Origin: Candidatus Nanopelagicales bacterium
GTDB taxonomy: Bacteria > Actinomycetota > Actinomycetes > S36-B12 > CAIYMF01
Direction of reading: 5' to 3'
NCBI GenBank assembly: GCA_017882705.1
Contig: JADGOZ010000002.1
Coordinates: forward strand, 1-39,117
DNA: 39,117 bases
The notes under the pieces are model-generated. The model was not told the origin of the DNA. It did not search any database and saw only the letters and a program-made list of their open reading frames with translations. Position 1 is the first letter of the stretch; each line of letters opens with the position of its first letter. This document shows, piece by piece, positions 15,690 through 22,775 of this stretch. The position numbers were made by a program, and so were the translations under genes.

Positions 15690-16748
15690 TCAGGTTCGGC
15701 GGGAGCGGGAGCGGGAGCGGGAGCGCTTCGGGGCGGCCGCGGTGGAACCCCGGACGACGAGGTCGACGCCGAGCAGGGTGCGGGTGGGGGCGTCCTGGCG
15801 ACCCTCGGCGTCGAGCTCGGTCATGAGGAGGTCCGCGGCGAGCGCTCCCATGCGTTGGAGCGGCAGTCGGACCGTCGTCAGGGCCGGCTGCAACCGCCCG
15901 ACGAACGGCATGTCGTTGAAGCCGACGACGGAGACGTCCTCGGGACAGGCATAGCCGGCATCGCTGAGCGCGTCGAGCGCCCCGAGCGCGATGAGGTCGT
16001 TGCCGGCGACGACCGCGGTGAACGGCGTACGAGCCGCGAGAACCTTCTCCATGGCCGTTCGGCCGTGCGCCTCGGAGTAGCTCAGGCAGACCGAGACGCG
16101 GGCGTCCCCGTTGCCGATGCCGAACTCCTTCGCCGCCGCGCGGAAGGCGCGCGCGCGGTCGCGACCGGTCGAGACGTTCTGGGGTCCCGCCAGGTGCACG
16201 ATCGACCGGTGGCCCAGACCTACCAAGTGCTGCACGGAAAGACGGACGCCGGCCTGGTCGTCGCCGGCCACGTAGGGCCACCGCCCGCCCGAGGCGCTGC
16301 GATTGGTGAGCACGACCGGGACACCCGCCTCGGCGAGGTCGGTCAGCAGAGGGTCGTCCCACAGCGCCGTTGCGATGATGAACCCGTCGACCCCTCTGCC
16401 GAGGAGCGACTCGATCTGGCGCCGCTCTCGTTCCCTGTCGTTGTCCGTGTCTGTCAGCAGGACGGTGTAGCCGGCCGAGGTGAGCACGTGCTCAGCGCCG
16501 CGGACTATCGGGGGGAAGAGCGGGTTCGTGATGTCCGGGACGACGATGCCGACGAGGTGCGACCGCGCCGTCCGCAGAGCTCGCGCCTGGGCGTTCGGCA
16601 CGTAGCCCAGCCGTTGTGCCGCACGCACGACACGGTCGACGGTCTCGGCGCTGACCTGACCGCGCTGGTCGGGGTTGAGCGCACGGCTGGCCGTCCCGGG
16701 GTGCACCTCGGCGGCGCGCGCTACGTCGGCGAGCTTCACCTTGGCCAC
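15690..16748 (-). CDS. LacI-family transcriptional regulator
   Basis: This 352-residue regulator has an N-terminal helix-turn-helix (KLADVARAAEVHPGTASRALN, residues 5-25) and hinge region, then a periplasmic-binding-protein-like sensor domain (about 60-335) with GIVVPDITNPLFPPIVRGAE and the typical VSVVGFNDMPF near 275. It likely binds a sugar-like or other small ligand and represses the two neighbouring operons through the palindromes at 15576-15589 and 16883-16896. GTG 16748 is the likely start because a promoter ends 7 nt before it, giving a leaderless mRNA. The C-terminus is an odd Arg-Ser tail (RSRSRSRSRR) encoded by four GGGAGC units on the plus strand. Confidence 0.9.
   Translation of the reverse strand: MAKVKLADVARAAEVHPGTASRALNPDQRGQVSAETVDRVVRAAQRLGYVPNAQARALRTARSHLVGIVVPDITNPLFPPIVRGAEHVLTSAGYTVLLTDTDNDRERERRQIESLLGRGVDGFIIATALWDDPLLTDLAEAGVPVVLTNRSASGGRWPYVAGDDQAGVRLSVQHLVGLGHRSIVHLAGPQNVSTGRDRARAFRAAAKEFGIGNGDARVSVCLSYSEAHGRTAMEKVLAARTPFTAVVAGNDLIALGALDALSDAGYACPEDVSVVGFNDMPFVGRLQPALTTVRLPLQRMGALAADLLMTELDAEGRQDAPTRTLLGVDLVVRGSTAAAPKRSRSRSRSRRT
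15701..15724. repeat. Hexanucleotide repeat (GGGAGC)x4
   Basis: Four perfect tandem units of 6 bp lie within the extreme 3' end of the LacI gene. Because the unit is a multiple of three, gain or loss would only change the number of Arg-Ser pairs in the tail and would not shift the frame. Confidence 0.85.
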
Positions 16749-16755
16749 GTGCCGA

Positions 16756-16784
16756 AGGATAGGGGTGCCGCCGGGTGGCCACAA
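16756..16784 (-). promoter_or_regulatory. Leaderless-type promoter of the lacI-family gene
   Basis: On the minus strand: -35 TTGTGG (16784-16779), a 17-bp spacer, -10 TATCCT (16761-16756), then 7 nt to GTG 16748. This geometry places the transcription start at the start codon, a common actinobacterial arrangement. No copy of the 14-bp operator overlaps it, so autoregulation is not evident. Confidence 0.6.
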
Positions 16785-16850
16785 CGTGACCCGCGCGGAC
16801 GCCACCGGGGGGACGTCGACCGTGCTTGCTGAGTCGTGACCTTCGAGTCC

Positions 16851-16879
16851 TTGACAGCAGGTGATCGAGGGTAGAGATT
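16851..16879 (+). promoter_or_regulatory. Promoter of the Liv-type importer operon
   Basis: -35 TTGACA (16851-16856), a 17-bp spacer, -10 GAGATT (16874-16879), then 3 nt to operator site B. Apart from the weak first -10 base, this repeats the geometry of the minus-strand promoter at 15593-15621. Confidence 0.62.
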
Positions 16880-16882
16880 CAC

Positions 16883-16896
16883 CACAATCGGTTGCG
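16883..16896. promoter_or_regulatory. LacI-family operator, site B
   Basis: CACAATCGGTTGCG shares 12 of 14 bases and the central CG with site A and starts 3 nt after the -10 box, the same offset as site A. The predicted regulator is the LacI protein encoded between the two sites. Confidence 0.68.
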
Positions 16897-16902
16897 GTCT
16901 TC

Positions 16903-16944
16903 GACGAAGCAACTGTCCAAGAAGACGAAGCAACTGTCCAAGAA
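16903..16944. repeat. Perfect 21-bp tandem duplication in the importer leader
   Basis: Two identical head-to-tail 21-bp units (16903-16923 and 16924-16944), each containing GAAGCAACTGTCCAAGAA, lie between operator site B and the binding-protein gene. They would be in the 5' untranslated RNA. They may be a recent slippage duplication or a paired protein- or RNA-binding site. Confidence 0.85.
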
Positions 16945-17013
16945 CACGTTCGACCCCCTGCGCACCGGGTGCGCTGCGGGGAGCAGTCCCCCCGACCGGC
17001 AAAGGAGCTGGCG

Positions 17014-18291
17014 ATGTCAAAGGCCAATCGGTGGCGACGCAGTGCGATGGTCGCGGCCACGAGTGCGGCAGTGCTGCTGCTCGCGAGCGCGTGCGCTGGG
17101 ACCGCCTCCAGCACGGCGACGGGCGGCGCTGGATCGAGCAGCGGTTCGCCTGCCCCGAGCAGCACCGCCCCGCTGGTCATCGGGGCGTCCGTCTCGCTGA
17201 CCGGCGACTTCGCCGACTCGGGCAAGGCGGTCAAGGCCGGTTACGAGCTCTGGGCCGACGAGGTGAACAAGAAGGGCGGCATCCTCGGCCGCCAGGTGCA
17301 GATGAAGATCGTCGACGACACCTCGAGCCCGACGCAGGTCGTGACGAACTACCAGAACCTCATCACCCAGGACAAGGTCGACCTCGTGTTCGGCCCCTTC
17401 TCCAGTCTCCTGACGATCCCGGCCTCGCAGGTCGCCAAGCGCTACGGCTACGCCTTCCTCGAGCCGGCCGGTGGCGGTCCCAAGGTGTTCGCCCAGAAGC
17501 TCGACAACCTGTTCTTCGTGCAGCCCGCACCGGTCGTCAAGTCGGGCGACGTGTTCGCCGACTGGGTGCTCTCGCTGCCCGCGGCCGACCAGCCGAAGAC
17601 GGCGGCGTACGCCGAGCTCGACGATCCCTTCTCCGCACCCATCGCCGAGAACATCCGGGCCAGGTTCGAGGCCGCGGGGATCAAGACCGTCTACCAGCAG
17701 GTCTACCCCGCGGAGACGCGTGACCTCTCGCCGATCATGACCAAGGTGGCGGCGGCCAACCCCGACGTCCTCGTGAGCGGCACGCAGAGCGAGGACGCCT
17801 ACTCGCAGGTGAAGTCGCTCGTCCAGCTGAAGTTCAGCCCCAAGTTCATGTACATGTCGAACGGTGCCAACTCGCCGGTCGAATTCCCCAGCAAGGTCGG
17901 CGCCGCCAACGTCAACGGCATCATGTCCGCCGCGGACTGGTACCCCGGATCGCCGGCTCCCACGAGCCCGGCGTTCGTCGCGGCCTACACCGCGAAGTAC
18001 GGCGGCAGCGAGACCGACATCGACCCGTCGAGCGCGGAGGCGTTCTCCGCCGGTCAGCTGCTCGAGGCCGTGGCTGCCAAGACCGGCAAGATCGACAACG
18101 CCACGATCATCAGCAGCCTGCACCAGGGCTCCTGGCCGACCCTGGTCGGGAACCTGAGCTGGGACGCGATCGGGCAGCCGACGGGCAGCTTCTCCCTGAT
18201 CCAGTGGATCAACCAGAAGCTCGTCCCGGTCTACCCGGCTGACGTCTCGAAGGCAACGCCCGTGTACCCGAAGCCCAACTGGGGCGGGTGA
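17014..18291 (+). CDS. Branched-chain-amino-acid-type ABC transporter solute-binding lipoprotein
   Basis: This 425-residue protein has an N-terminal signal peptide with a lipobox ending in LASAC (Cys27), a Ser/Gly/Thr/Ala-rich linker (about 28-52), and a type I periplasmic-binding fold (peripla_BP_6). Markers are IGASVSLTGDFADSGKAVKAGYELW, VNKKGGILGRQV and LVFGPFSS. It is anchored outside the membrane and delivers its ligand to the LivHM permeases encoded next. Members of this family bind branched amino acids, amides, urea or aromatic acids, so the ligand is not certain. The frame is open from 16861, but ATG 17014 has AAAGGAG about 8 nt upstream and is followed directly by the signal peptide. 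Confidence 0.9.
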   Translation: MSKANRWRRSAMVAATSAAVLLLASACAGTASSTATGGAGSSSGSPAPSSTAPLVIGASVSLTGDFADSGKAVKAGYELWADEVNKKGGILGRQVQMKIVDDTSSPTQVVTNYQNLITQDKVDLVFGPFSSLLTIPASQVAKRYGYAFLEPAGGGPKVFAQKLDNLFFVQPAPVVKSGDVFADWVLSLPAADQPKTAAYAELDDPFSAPIAENIRARFEAAGIKTVYQQVYPAETRDLSPIMTKVAAANPDVLVSGTQSEDAYSQVKSLVQLKFSPKFMYMSNGANSPVEFPSKVGAANVNGIMSAADWYPGSPAPTSPAFVAAYTAKYGGSETDIDPSSAEAFSAGQLLEAVAAKTGKIDNATIISSLHQGSWPTLVGNLSWDAIGQPTGSFSLIQWINQKLVPVYPADVSKATPVYPKPNWGG

Positions 18292-19178
18292 CCGGGTCGG
18301 TGCACGCGCTGATCCAGGGAGTGGTGCTGGGCATCCTCACGGGCGGTGTCTATGCCCTGATGGCGTCTGGTCAGACGCTCATCTTCGGCATCATGAAGGT
18401 CGTCAACCTCGCGCAAGGCGCCTTGGTCATCCTCGCGGCGTACCTCTCGTACACGCTCTTCACGTCGTTCGGCCTCGACCCGCTGCTGACGATCCCTCTC
18501 ACGACCGTGATCATGTTCGGTCTGGGGGTCGTGATCCAGCTCGTGTTCCTGCGACCGCTCAAGCGCGAGGACTCGGCGCAGCTGAGCCTGCTCGTGACGT
18601 TCGCCGTAGCCCTGCTGCTCGAGGGGTTCATGAGCGTCGTGTGGAAGACCACGTACCGCAGCACGAACACGGACTACGCCAACTCGAGCTGGACCTTCTG
18701 GGGCATCCAGTTCACGGTGGTCCGGGTCGTCGCGTTCGTGCTCTCCCTGGTCGCGCTCGGGCTGCTGTTCCTGCTGCTCAACCGCACCAAGTTCGGCCGC
18801 GCCGTACGGGCGACGGTTCAGAACCCGATGTCGGCGGAGCTGCTGGGCGTCGAGTCGAAGCGGGTCGCCGCGCTGGGCTTCGGCCTGGGCGCGGCGACCG
18901 CCGCGGCCGCTGGCTCGGTGTACGGCCTGCTCTATCCGTTCAACTCCGGCAGTCACTACGACCTGATCTCCGAGCTCCTGTCGATCGTGGTGCTCGGCGG
19001 CCTGGGCAGCGTGGGTGGCGCGGTCATCGCGGCGCTCATCGTGTCGACGTCGTCGGCCGTCGTGGCGACGGTCTTCTCGCCGACGTGGTCGAGCTTCACC
19101 TTCTTCGTGATCCTGATCCTCGTCCTGCTCGTACGTCCGCAGGGCTTGTTCGGGACAGTCGAGCGCGGTGCCCTGTGA
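18288..19178 (+). CDS. Branched-chain-amino-acid-type ABC permease (LivH-like)
   Basis: This 296-residue inner-membrane permease has about eight hydrophobic segments. Family marks include GGVYALMASGQTLIFGIMKVVNLAQGAL near the N-terminus, typical of LivH, and VVLGGLGSVGGAVIAALIV near 240, the loop that contacts the ATPase. The GTG start overlaps the stop of the binding-protein gene (GTGA). It pairs with the LivM-like permease next to it to form the channel. Confidence 0.92.
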   Translation: MTGSVHALIQGVVLGILTGGVYALMASGQTLIFGIMKVVNLAQGALVILAAYLSYTLFTSFGLDPLLTIPLTTVIMFGLGVVIQLVFLRPLKREDSAQLSLLVTFAVALLLEGFMSVVWKTTYRSTNTDYANSSWTFWGIQFTVVRVVAFVLSLVALGLLFLLLNRTKFGRAVRATVQNPMSAELLGVESKRVAALGFGLGAATAAAAGSVYGLLYPFNSGSHYDLISELLSIVVLGGLGSVGGAVIAALIVSTSSAVVATVFSPTWSSFTFFVILILVLLVRPQGLFGTVERGAL

Positions 19179-20224
19179 GCATCCGTTCCCTGGTGCGGGG
19201 CGGCGTCTTCGTCGCAGCACTGATGGCTCTGCCGCTCCTCGGCTTCGAGCACTGGGTGCTCAACCTCATGATCTTCACCCTGATGTACGCCGCGATGTCC
19301 AGCGCCTGGAACCTCGTCGGAGGCTTCGCGGGCTACCCGTCCCTCGGGCACGCGGCATTCTTCGGCCTCGGTGCGTACTTCGTCGGGCTCTGGTTCCAGC
19401 ACCACGCGGTGGTCACGGGATACGAGCCGTTCCTGGTCCTGCCGATCGCCGGCCTCATCGCCGCGGTCGTCGGCTTCCCGATCGCCTGGATCGCGATGCG
19501 CACGCGGGCCGACGTGTTCGCGATCGTCACGATCACCCTGCTCTTCGTCGCCCAGACGCTCGCCTTCAACCTCGACAGCCTGACCGGGGGCGCGCAGGGG
19601 CTGGCGATGCCGACGCCGCCGTTCGAGCTCGCCAGGTTCGAGTGGCCGTTCTACTACGCGATGCTCTGGATCCTTCTCGCCTCGATGGGCATCACCTACC
19701 TGTCGATGCGGAGCAAGGTCGGGCTCTCGCTCGACGCGATCCGGGCCGATGAGGACAAGGCGCTCGGCGTCGGCGTCCACGTGCAGGGCGTCAAGGTGCT
19801 CTCGTTCTCGATCAGCGTCGCCCTCGTCGCCATGGCCGGCGGCGTCTGGGCCTACTACGAGACCTTCACCTACCCGCAGTTCGCGTTCGACCCGATCATC
19901 ACGATCGGCATGGTCCTCATGTGCTTCCTGGGCGGGCGCGGAACGTTGTGGGGCCCGGTGATCGGTGCCTTCATCCTCGTGCCCGGTCAGCAGTACCTCG
20001 CCTACCGGCTCGGCGGCAGCCAGTTCTACCTGATCGCGTACGCCGGGGTGTTCCTCCTCATCATGCTGCTGATGCCGCGAGGCATCCTGCCGACCATTGC
20101 CGACCGCGTGCGCCGCCGCCGCGCGATCGCCGCGTCGTCCGAAGGACCACCGCCTGCCGACGCGTCACCACCGACGGCCGGCCCCGGCTCGAACGTGCCC
20201 GTCCCCTCGGGAGGTGCGGCATGA
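19175..20224 (+). CDS. Branched-chain-amino-acid-type ABC permease (LivM-like)
   Basis: This 349-residue membrane protein has eight to ten hydrophobic segments. Diagnostic stretches are SSAWNLVGGFAGYPSLGHAAFFGLGAY (about 42-68), typical of LivM, and MVLMCFLGGRGTLWGPVIGAF near 245, the coupling loop. The C-terminal ~30 residues are a Pro/Ser/Gly-rich cytoplasmic tail. GTG 19175 overlaps the livH-like stop, although the frame is open upstream. It forms the second half of the channel. Confidence 0.92.
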   Translation: MSIRSLVRGGVFVAALMALPLLGFEHWVLNLMIFTLMYAAMSSAWNLVGGFAGYPSLGHAAFFGLGAYFVGLWFQHHAVVTGYEPFLVLPIAGLIAAVVGFPIAWIAMRTRADVFAIVTITLLFVAQTLAFNLDSLTGGAQGLAMPTPPFELARFEWPFYYAMLWILLASMGITYLSMRSKVGLSLDAIRADEDKALGVGVHVQGVKVLSFSISVALVAMAGGVWAYYETFTYPQFAFDPIITIGMVLMCFLGGRGTLWGPVIGAFILVPGQQYLAYRLGGSQFYLIAYAGVFLLIMLLMPRGILPTIADRVRRRRAIAASSEGPPPADASPPTAGPGSNVPVPSGGAA

Positions 20225-20952
20225 CCGCCCTGCTCGAGATCGTTGGTGCCCGTAAGGCATTCGGCGGTGTCCGTGCCGTCGACGACTGCTCCCTCACCGT
20301 CGAGGAGGGGAGCATCACCGCACTCATCGGGCCCAACGGCTCCGGGAAGACCACGCTGTTCAACCTGATCACCGGTTACCTCAAGGCCGACGGCGGCGAG
20401 TTCCGGTTCCGTGGACGGGACGTCACGGGCAGCGACCCGGGCCGGCTCTACCGGCAGGGACTGACCCGGACCTTCCAGCAGGCGCGGGTGTTCCCGCACA
20501 TGACCGTGACCGAGAACCTGGTGGTCGCTGGTGGCTACAGCTGGCGGGACCTGCTGGTCCCACGAGTGCTGGGCCGCGACCGCTCGCGCGCAGACGTGCT
20601 GCTGGAGGAGTTCCGGATGACGCACGTCGCCGAGCTGCCGGCGTCCGAGCTCTCCTACGGGCAGCGCAAGCTGCTCGAGTTCGCCGCCGTGCTGATGAGC
20701 GAACCGCGCCTGGTGCTGCTCGACGAACCGACAGCGGGCGTGAATCCGGTGATGATCGACACGATGGAACGGCACATCCGCGAGCGCCACGCCGCGGGTG
20801 TCACCTTCCTCGTCGTGGAGCACGACATGCAGTTCGTCATGCGGCTCTGCGACCCCGTCGTCGTGCTCGACAACGGCAAGGAGATCTTCTCCGGACCACC
20901 GAGCGAGGTCCAGCAGAACCCGTTGGTCCTCGACGCCTACCTGGGGACATGA
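20221..20952 (+). CDS. ABC transporter ATP-binding protein (LivG-like)
   Basis: This 243-residue ATPase has Walker A GPNGSGKTT (about 38-46), Q-loop QQAR, the LivG-type signature LSYGQRKLLEF (Tyr replacing the first Gly of LSGGQ, normal in this family), Walker B LVLLDEPTAGVNP and H-switch VEHDM. ATG 20221 overlaps the livM-like stop (ATGA). It should pair with the LivF-like ATPase next to it, which in this sequence is interrupted by a stop codon. Confidence 0.93.
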   Translation: MTALLEIVGARKAFGGVRAVDDCSLTVEEGSITALIGPNGSGKTTLFNLITGYLKADGGEFRFRGRDVTGSDPGRLYRQGLTRTFQQARVFPHMTVTENLVVAGGYSWRDLLVPRVLGRDRSRADVLLEEFRMTHVAELPASELSYGQRKLLEFAAVLMSEPRLVLLDEPTAGVNPVMIDTMERHIRERHAAGVTFLVVEHDMQFVMRLCDPVVVLDNGKEIFSGPPSEVQQNPLVLDAYLGT

Positions 20953-20953
20953 G

Positions 20954-21685
20954 ATGAGCGCGATCGTCCGCATCGAGGGCGTCGTCGCCGGGTACGGCGC
21001 CGGCGACATCCTCAAGGGGGTCGACCTCGAGGTCTAGCCCGGCACCGTCACGTGCCTCATCGGCCCGAACGGTGCGGGGAAGTCGACCGTGCTCAAGACG
21101 GTCAGCGGCCTGCTCAGGCCCACGGCGGGCAAGGTCTTCCTCGAGGACCAGGAGATCAACCGGCTGGCGCCGAAGGCTCGGTTGCTGCTCGGCATCGTCC
21201 ATGTCCCGCAGGAGCGGAGCCTGTTCCCGAACATGACGGTGCTCGACAACCTGCTCATGGGCGGCTACGCGATCAAGGACCAGTCGCTGGTCCGGGCTCG
21301 TGTCACCGAGGCGATGGACGCCTTCCCGATCTGCCGTGACCGCACCCACGCGCACGCAGGCTCCCTCTCCGGCGGCGAGCAGAAACAGGTGGAGCTCGCC
21401 CGCACTCTCGTGCTGGACCCGAAGGTCATCCTGCTCGACGAGCCGTCGATCGGTCTCGACCCGAGGTCCCGCGCGCTCGTGTTCGCGAGCATCACGCGGC
21501 TCGCCTCAACGGGGCGCACCGTCCTGCTCGTCGAGCAGAACGCGCGGTCCGGGCTGGCAGTCGCCGACCAGGGAGCCGTCCTCGAGTCGGGTCGGGTCCG
21601 ACTACGAGCGTCGGGACGCGAGCTGCTCGACGACCCCGAGGTCGCGCGGCTCTACCTCGGCAGCTCGTCCCTCCCGCAGATCTGA
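20954..21685 (+). pseudogene. LivF-like ABC ATP-binding protein with an in-frame amber codon
   Basis: The full frame (244 codons) encodes a LivF-like ATPase but contains TAG at codon 28 (21035-21037). The context is LKGVDLEV-stop-PGTVTCLIGPNGAGKST; family members usually have Glu or another charged residue there, so a single G-to-T change from GAG explains it. Everything else is intact and in the same frame: Walker A GPNGAGKST, signature LSGGEQKQVELA, Walker B VILLDEPSIGLDP and H-loop VEQNA. Restart at GTG 21089 would lose Walker A and give no working ATPase. Unless the stop is misread, read through, or a sequencing error, the importer lacks one ATPase. The gene starts 1 nt after the livG-like stop. 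Confidence 0.85.
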
Positions 21686-21728
21686 TCTCGTCACCCCTCG
21701 TACCGATCCCACAGAGAAGAGACAACTC

Positions 21729-22661
21729 ATGACCGCGAGAGAGAACCCGAGGATCGGGTGGGTCGGGACCGGACGGATGGGTCATGCGATGGCCGACCGG
21801 CTGCTGACCGCCGGCTGCTCCGTCCACGTCTGGAACCGGACCCGCGCCAAGGCCGAGGACCTCACCGAACACGGTGCCGTCGTCGTGGACACGGTCGCCG
21901 ACCTGGCCGGCCGTGACGTCGTGTTCACGATGGTCTCGGCTGACGCCGACCTGGAGCAGGTGGTCCTCGGCGAAGGCGGGTTGCTGCGCCAGGACGCGGT
22001 CCCGCGGATCATCGTGGACTCGAGCACCGTGTCGGCGGCGACCTCGAGCCGTGTTCGCGCCGAGGCGACCGCGCGTGGGGTCGCGTTCCTCGCGGCGCCG
22101 GTGAGCGGGAACGCCAAGGTCGTCAAGGCCGGCAAGCTCTCGATCGCCGTGTCGGGGCCGGAGGACGCCTACCTGGAGGTCCTGCCACTCCTCGCGCACA
22201 TCGGCCGCGCCGTCACGAGGGTCGGCGACGACGAGCAGGCCCGACTGGTGAAGCTCGCGCACAACATCTTCCTGGGAGTCGTGACGCAGTCGCTCGCGGA
22301 GATCGTCGTCCTGGCCGAGCGCGGCGGCGTCCCACGCAGCGCGTTCATGGAGTTCATGAACGGTTCCGTGATGGGGTCGTTGTTCACCGGGTACAAGTCC
22401 CCGGCGATCGTGAACCTCGACCTCAAACCCACCTTCACGAGCGAGCTGCTGCGCAAGGACTTCGACTACGGGCTCGCGGCCGGGCGCGAGCTCGGCGTGC
22501 CGCTCCCGCTCGCCGCGCTCACGCACCAGCTGGTCCAGGCGACGATCGGACGCGGTCACGGTGCTGAGGACTTCATCGCACTGCTCCTCGAGCAGGCGCG
22601 CAGCGCGGGCTATGAGGTCGAGCCCGAGAACATCGCCGTGCCGGACGGCTTGACGGCCTAG
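21729..22661 (+). CDS. Beta-hydroxyacid dehydrogenase (3-hydroxyisobutyrate/tartronate semialdehyde reductase family)
   Basis: This 310-residue NAD(P)-dependent enzyme has the dinucleotide fold IGWVGTGRMGHAMA (about 9-22), the substrate-binding DSSTVS (about 98-103), the APVSGN segment (about 122-127) and the catalytic Lys in VKLAHNIF (about 175-182). Family substrates include 3-hydroxyisobutyrate, tartronate semialdehyde, L-serine and sulfolactaldehyde, and the sequence does not choose between them. It lies 43 bp after livF, probably in the same operon, so it probably acts on the imported compound together with the aldehyde dehydrogenase encoded on the other side of the regulator. Confidence 0.87.
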   Translation: MTARENPRIGWVGTGRMGHAMADRLLTAGCSVHVWNRTRAKAEDLTEHGAVVVDTVADLAGRDVVFTMVSADADLEQVVLGEGGLLRQDAVPRIIVDSSTVSAATSSRVRAEATARGVAFLAAPVSGNAKVVKAGKLSIAVSGPEDAYLEVLPLLAHIGRAVTRVGDDEQARLVKLAHNIFLGVVTQSLAEIVVLAERGGVPRSAFMEFMNGSVMGSLFTGYKSPAIVNLDLKPTFTSELLRKDFDYGLAAGRELGVPLPLAALTHQLVQATIGRGHGAEDFIALLLEQARSAGYEVEPENIAVPDGLTA

Positions 22662-22694
22662 TCGCAGCGCGCTGCATCCGGTCGCGCGGGCGCC

Positions 22695-22775
22695 TTGCGA
22701 GAGGAGGATGACGTGGCCGGTGCCGACTGCGGCCGGGTCACGACTTACGTGACCGGGACCCGCCACCTGTTCCGC
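22695..22775 (+). pseudogene. Remnant of a purH 3' end
   Basis: Translated on the plus strand, these 27 codons align without gaps with the last 27 residues of PurH in this window. The remnant reads LREEDD-VAGADC-GR-VTTYVTGTRHLFR, where PurH reads [27 protein letters not shown]: 12 identities plus several conservative changes. The last 39 nt (22737-22775) match 12693-12731 in 33 positions, including a perfect 17-mer (22750-22766 and 12706-12722). No stop codon follows at the expected place. It overlaps the C-terminal codons of the XRE gene on the other strand. Chance cannot be fully excluded, but the match to a gene terminus is unlikely to be random. Confidence 0.65.

Noticed and set aside
15690-15740. 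Arg-Ser tail as a functional RNA-binding domain
   Set aside because: It is only a few dipeptides encoded by a simple repeat; slippage is a sufficient explanation.
16861-17013. N-terminal extension of the Liv-type binding protein
   Set aside because: The upstream codons include the operator and the 21-bp repeat and have no ribosome-binding site. ATG 17014 has a good one and is followed by a proper lipoprotein signal.
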